From: JALOOE01 sp964423545
GTDB taxonomy: Bacteria > Chloroflexota > Anaerolineae > CG2-30-64-16
NCBI GenBank assembly: GCA_964423545.1
Contig: CAYRFV010000320.1
Span: forward strand, 1 to 6,006
Direction of reading: 5' to 3'
Length of the DNA: 6,006 nt
The number at the start of each line of letters is the position of its first letter. Positions within the stretch are counted from its first letter, which is position 1. Shown piece after piece: positions 5,974-6,006 of the stretch. Made by a program: the position numbers and the translations under genes. The notes under the pieces were generated by a model. It was not told the DNA's origin. It did not search any database and saw only the letters and a list, made by a program, of their open reading frames with translations.

Positions 5974-6006
5974 TCAGGCAGCGAGCACGATCACCGAATT
6001 GTCCTG
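5974..6006 (-). CDS. Possible C-terminal end of a convergent gene (partial)
   Basis: Read on the minus strand from the window edge, the sequence gives ten codons, QDNSVIVLAA, and a TGA stop (complement of 5974-5976). The fragment is too short to recognise a family. What supports it is position: the symmetric hairpin at 5911-5951 lies between this stop and the stop of paralog B, as expected for two convergent genes. An open frame of this length arises easily by chance, so it remains tentative. Confidence 0.35.
   Translation of the reverse strand, partial: QDNSVIVLAA

Noticed and set aside
1..6006. CRISPR array, insertion sequence, tRNA, phage or defence genes
   Set aside because: No short regularly spaced repeats, transposase motifs, terminal inverted repeats, tRNA-like folds or defence domains were seen. 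The jelly-roll resemblance of DUF2961 to capsid proteins is a fold relationship and not evidence of a prophage.

Overview
This GC-rich window reads almost entirely on the + strand. It looks like the 3' part of one operon: a peptide/oligosaccharide-type ABC importer (Dpp/Opp family) followed by two tandem DUF2961 / GH172-family proteins. The organism cannot be fixed from the sequence alone. The high GC, strong Shine-Dalgarno sites, the DppC-type permease with an enlarged extracytoplasmic loop, and the pairing of an Opp-type importer with DUF2961 enzymes suggest a free-living heterotrophic bacterium. Chloroflexota is my best guess, at low to moderate confidence.

Layout. 1-252: C-terminal part of the first permease (DppB-like), cut by the window edge. 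279-1430: second permease (DppC-like). 1431-1552: the only sizeable gap inside the operon, with two small hairpins and no gene. 1553-2626 and 2616-3644: two ATPases (DppD-like and DppF-like) overlapping by 11 bases. 3689-4786 and 4801-5892: two paralogous DUF2961 proteins of 365 and 363 residues, about two-thirds identical by eye, separated by 14 bases. 5911-5951: a perfect 19-bp inverted repeat acting as a probable bidirectional terminator. 5974-6006: probably the last ten codons and stop of a convergent minus-strand gene.

How the parts may work together (inference). The two permeases and two ATPases make a complete Opp/Dpp inner-membrane translocator. The solute-binding protein is not in the window and would be expected upstream. 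The two DUF2961 proteins lack signal peptides, so they should be cytosolic. Characterised DUF2961 members belong to glycoside hydrolase family GH172 and act on furanosides (difructose dianhydride I, D-arabinofuranosides). The simplest reading is a carbohydrate-use locus in which an Opp-type importer brings in a furanose-containing oligosaccharide and the paired enzymes cleave it inside the cell. The actual substrate is unknown, and the paired, near-identical catalytic cores are the most interesting point.
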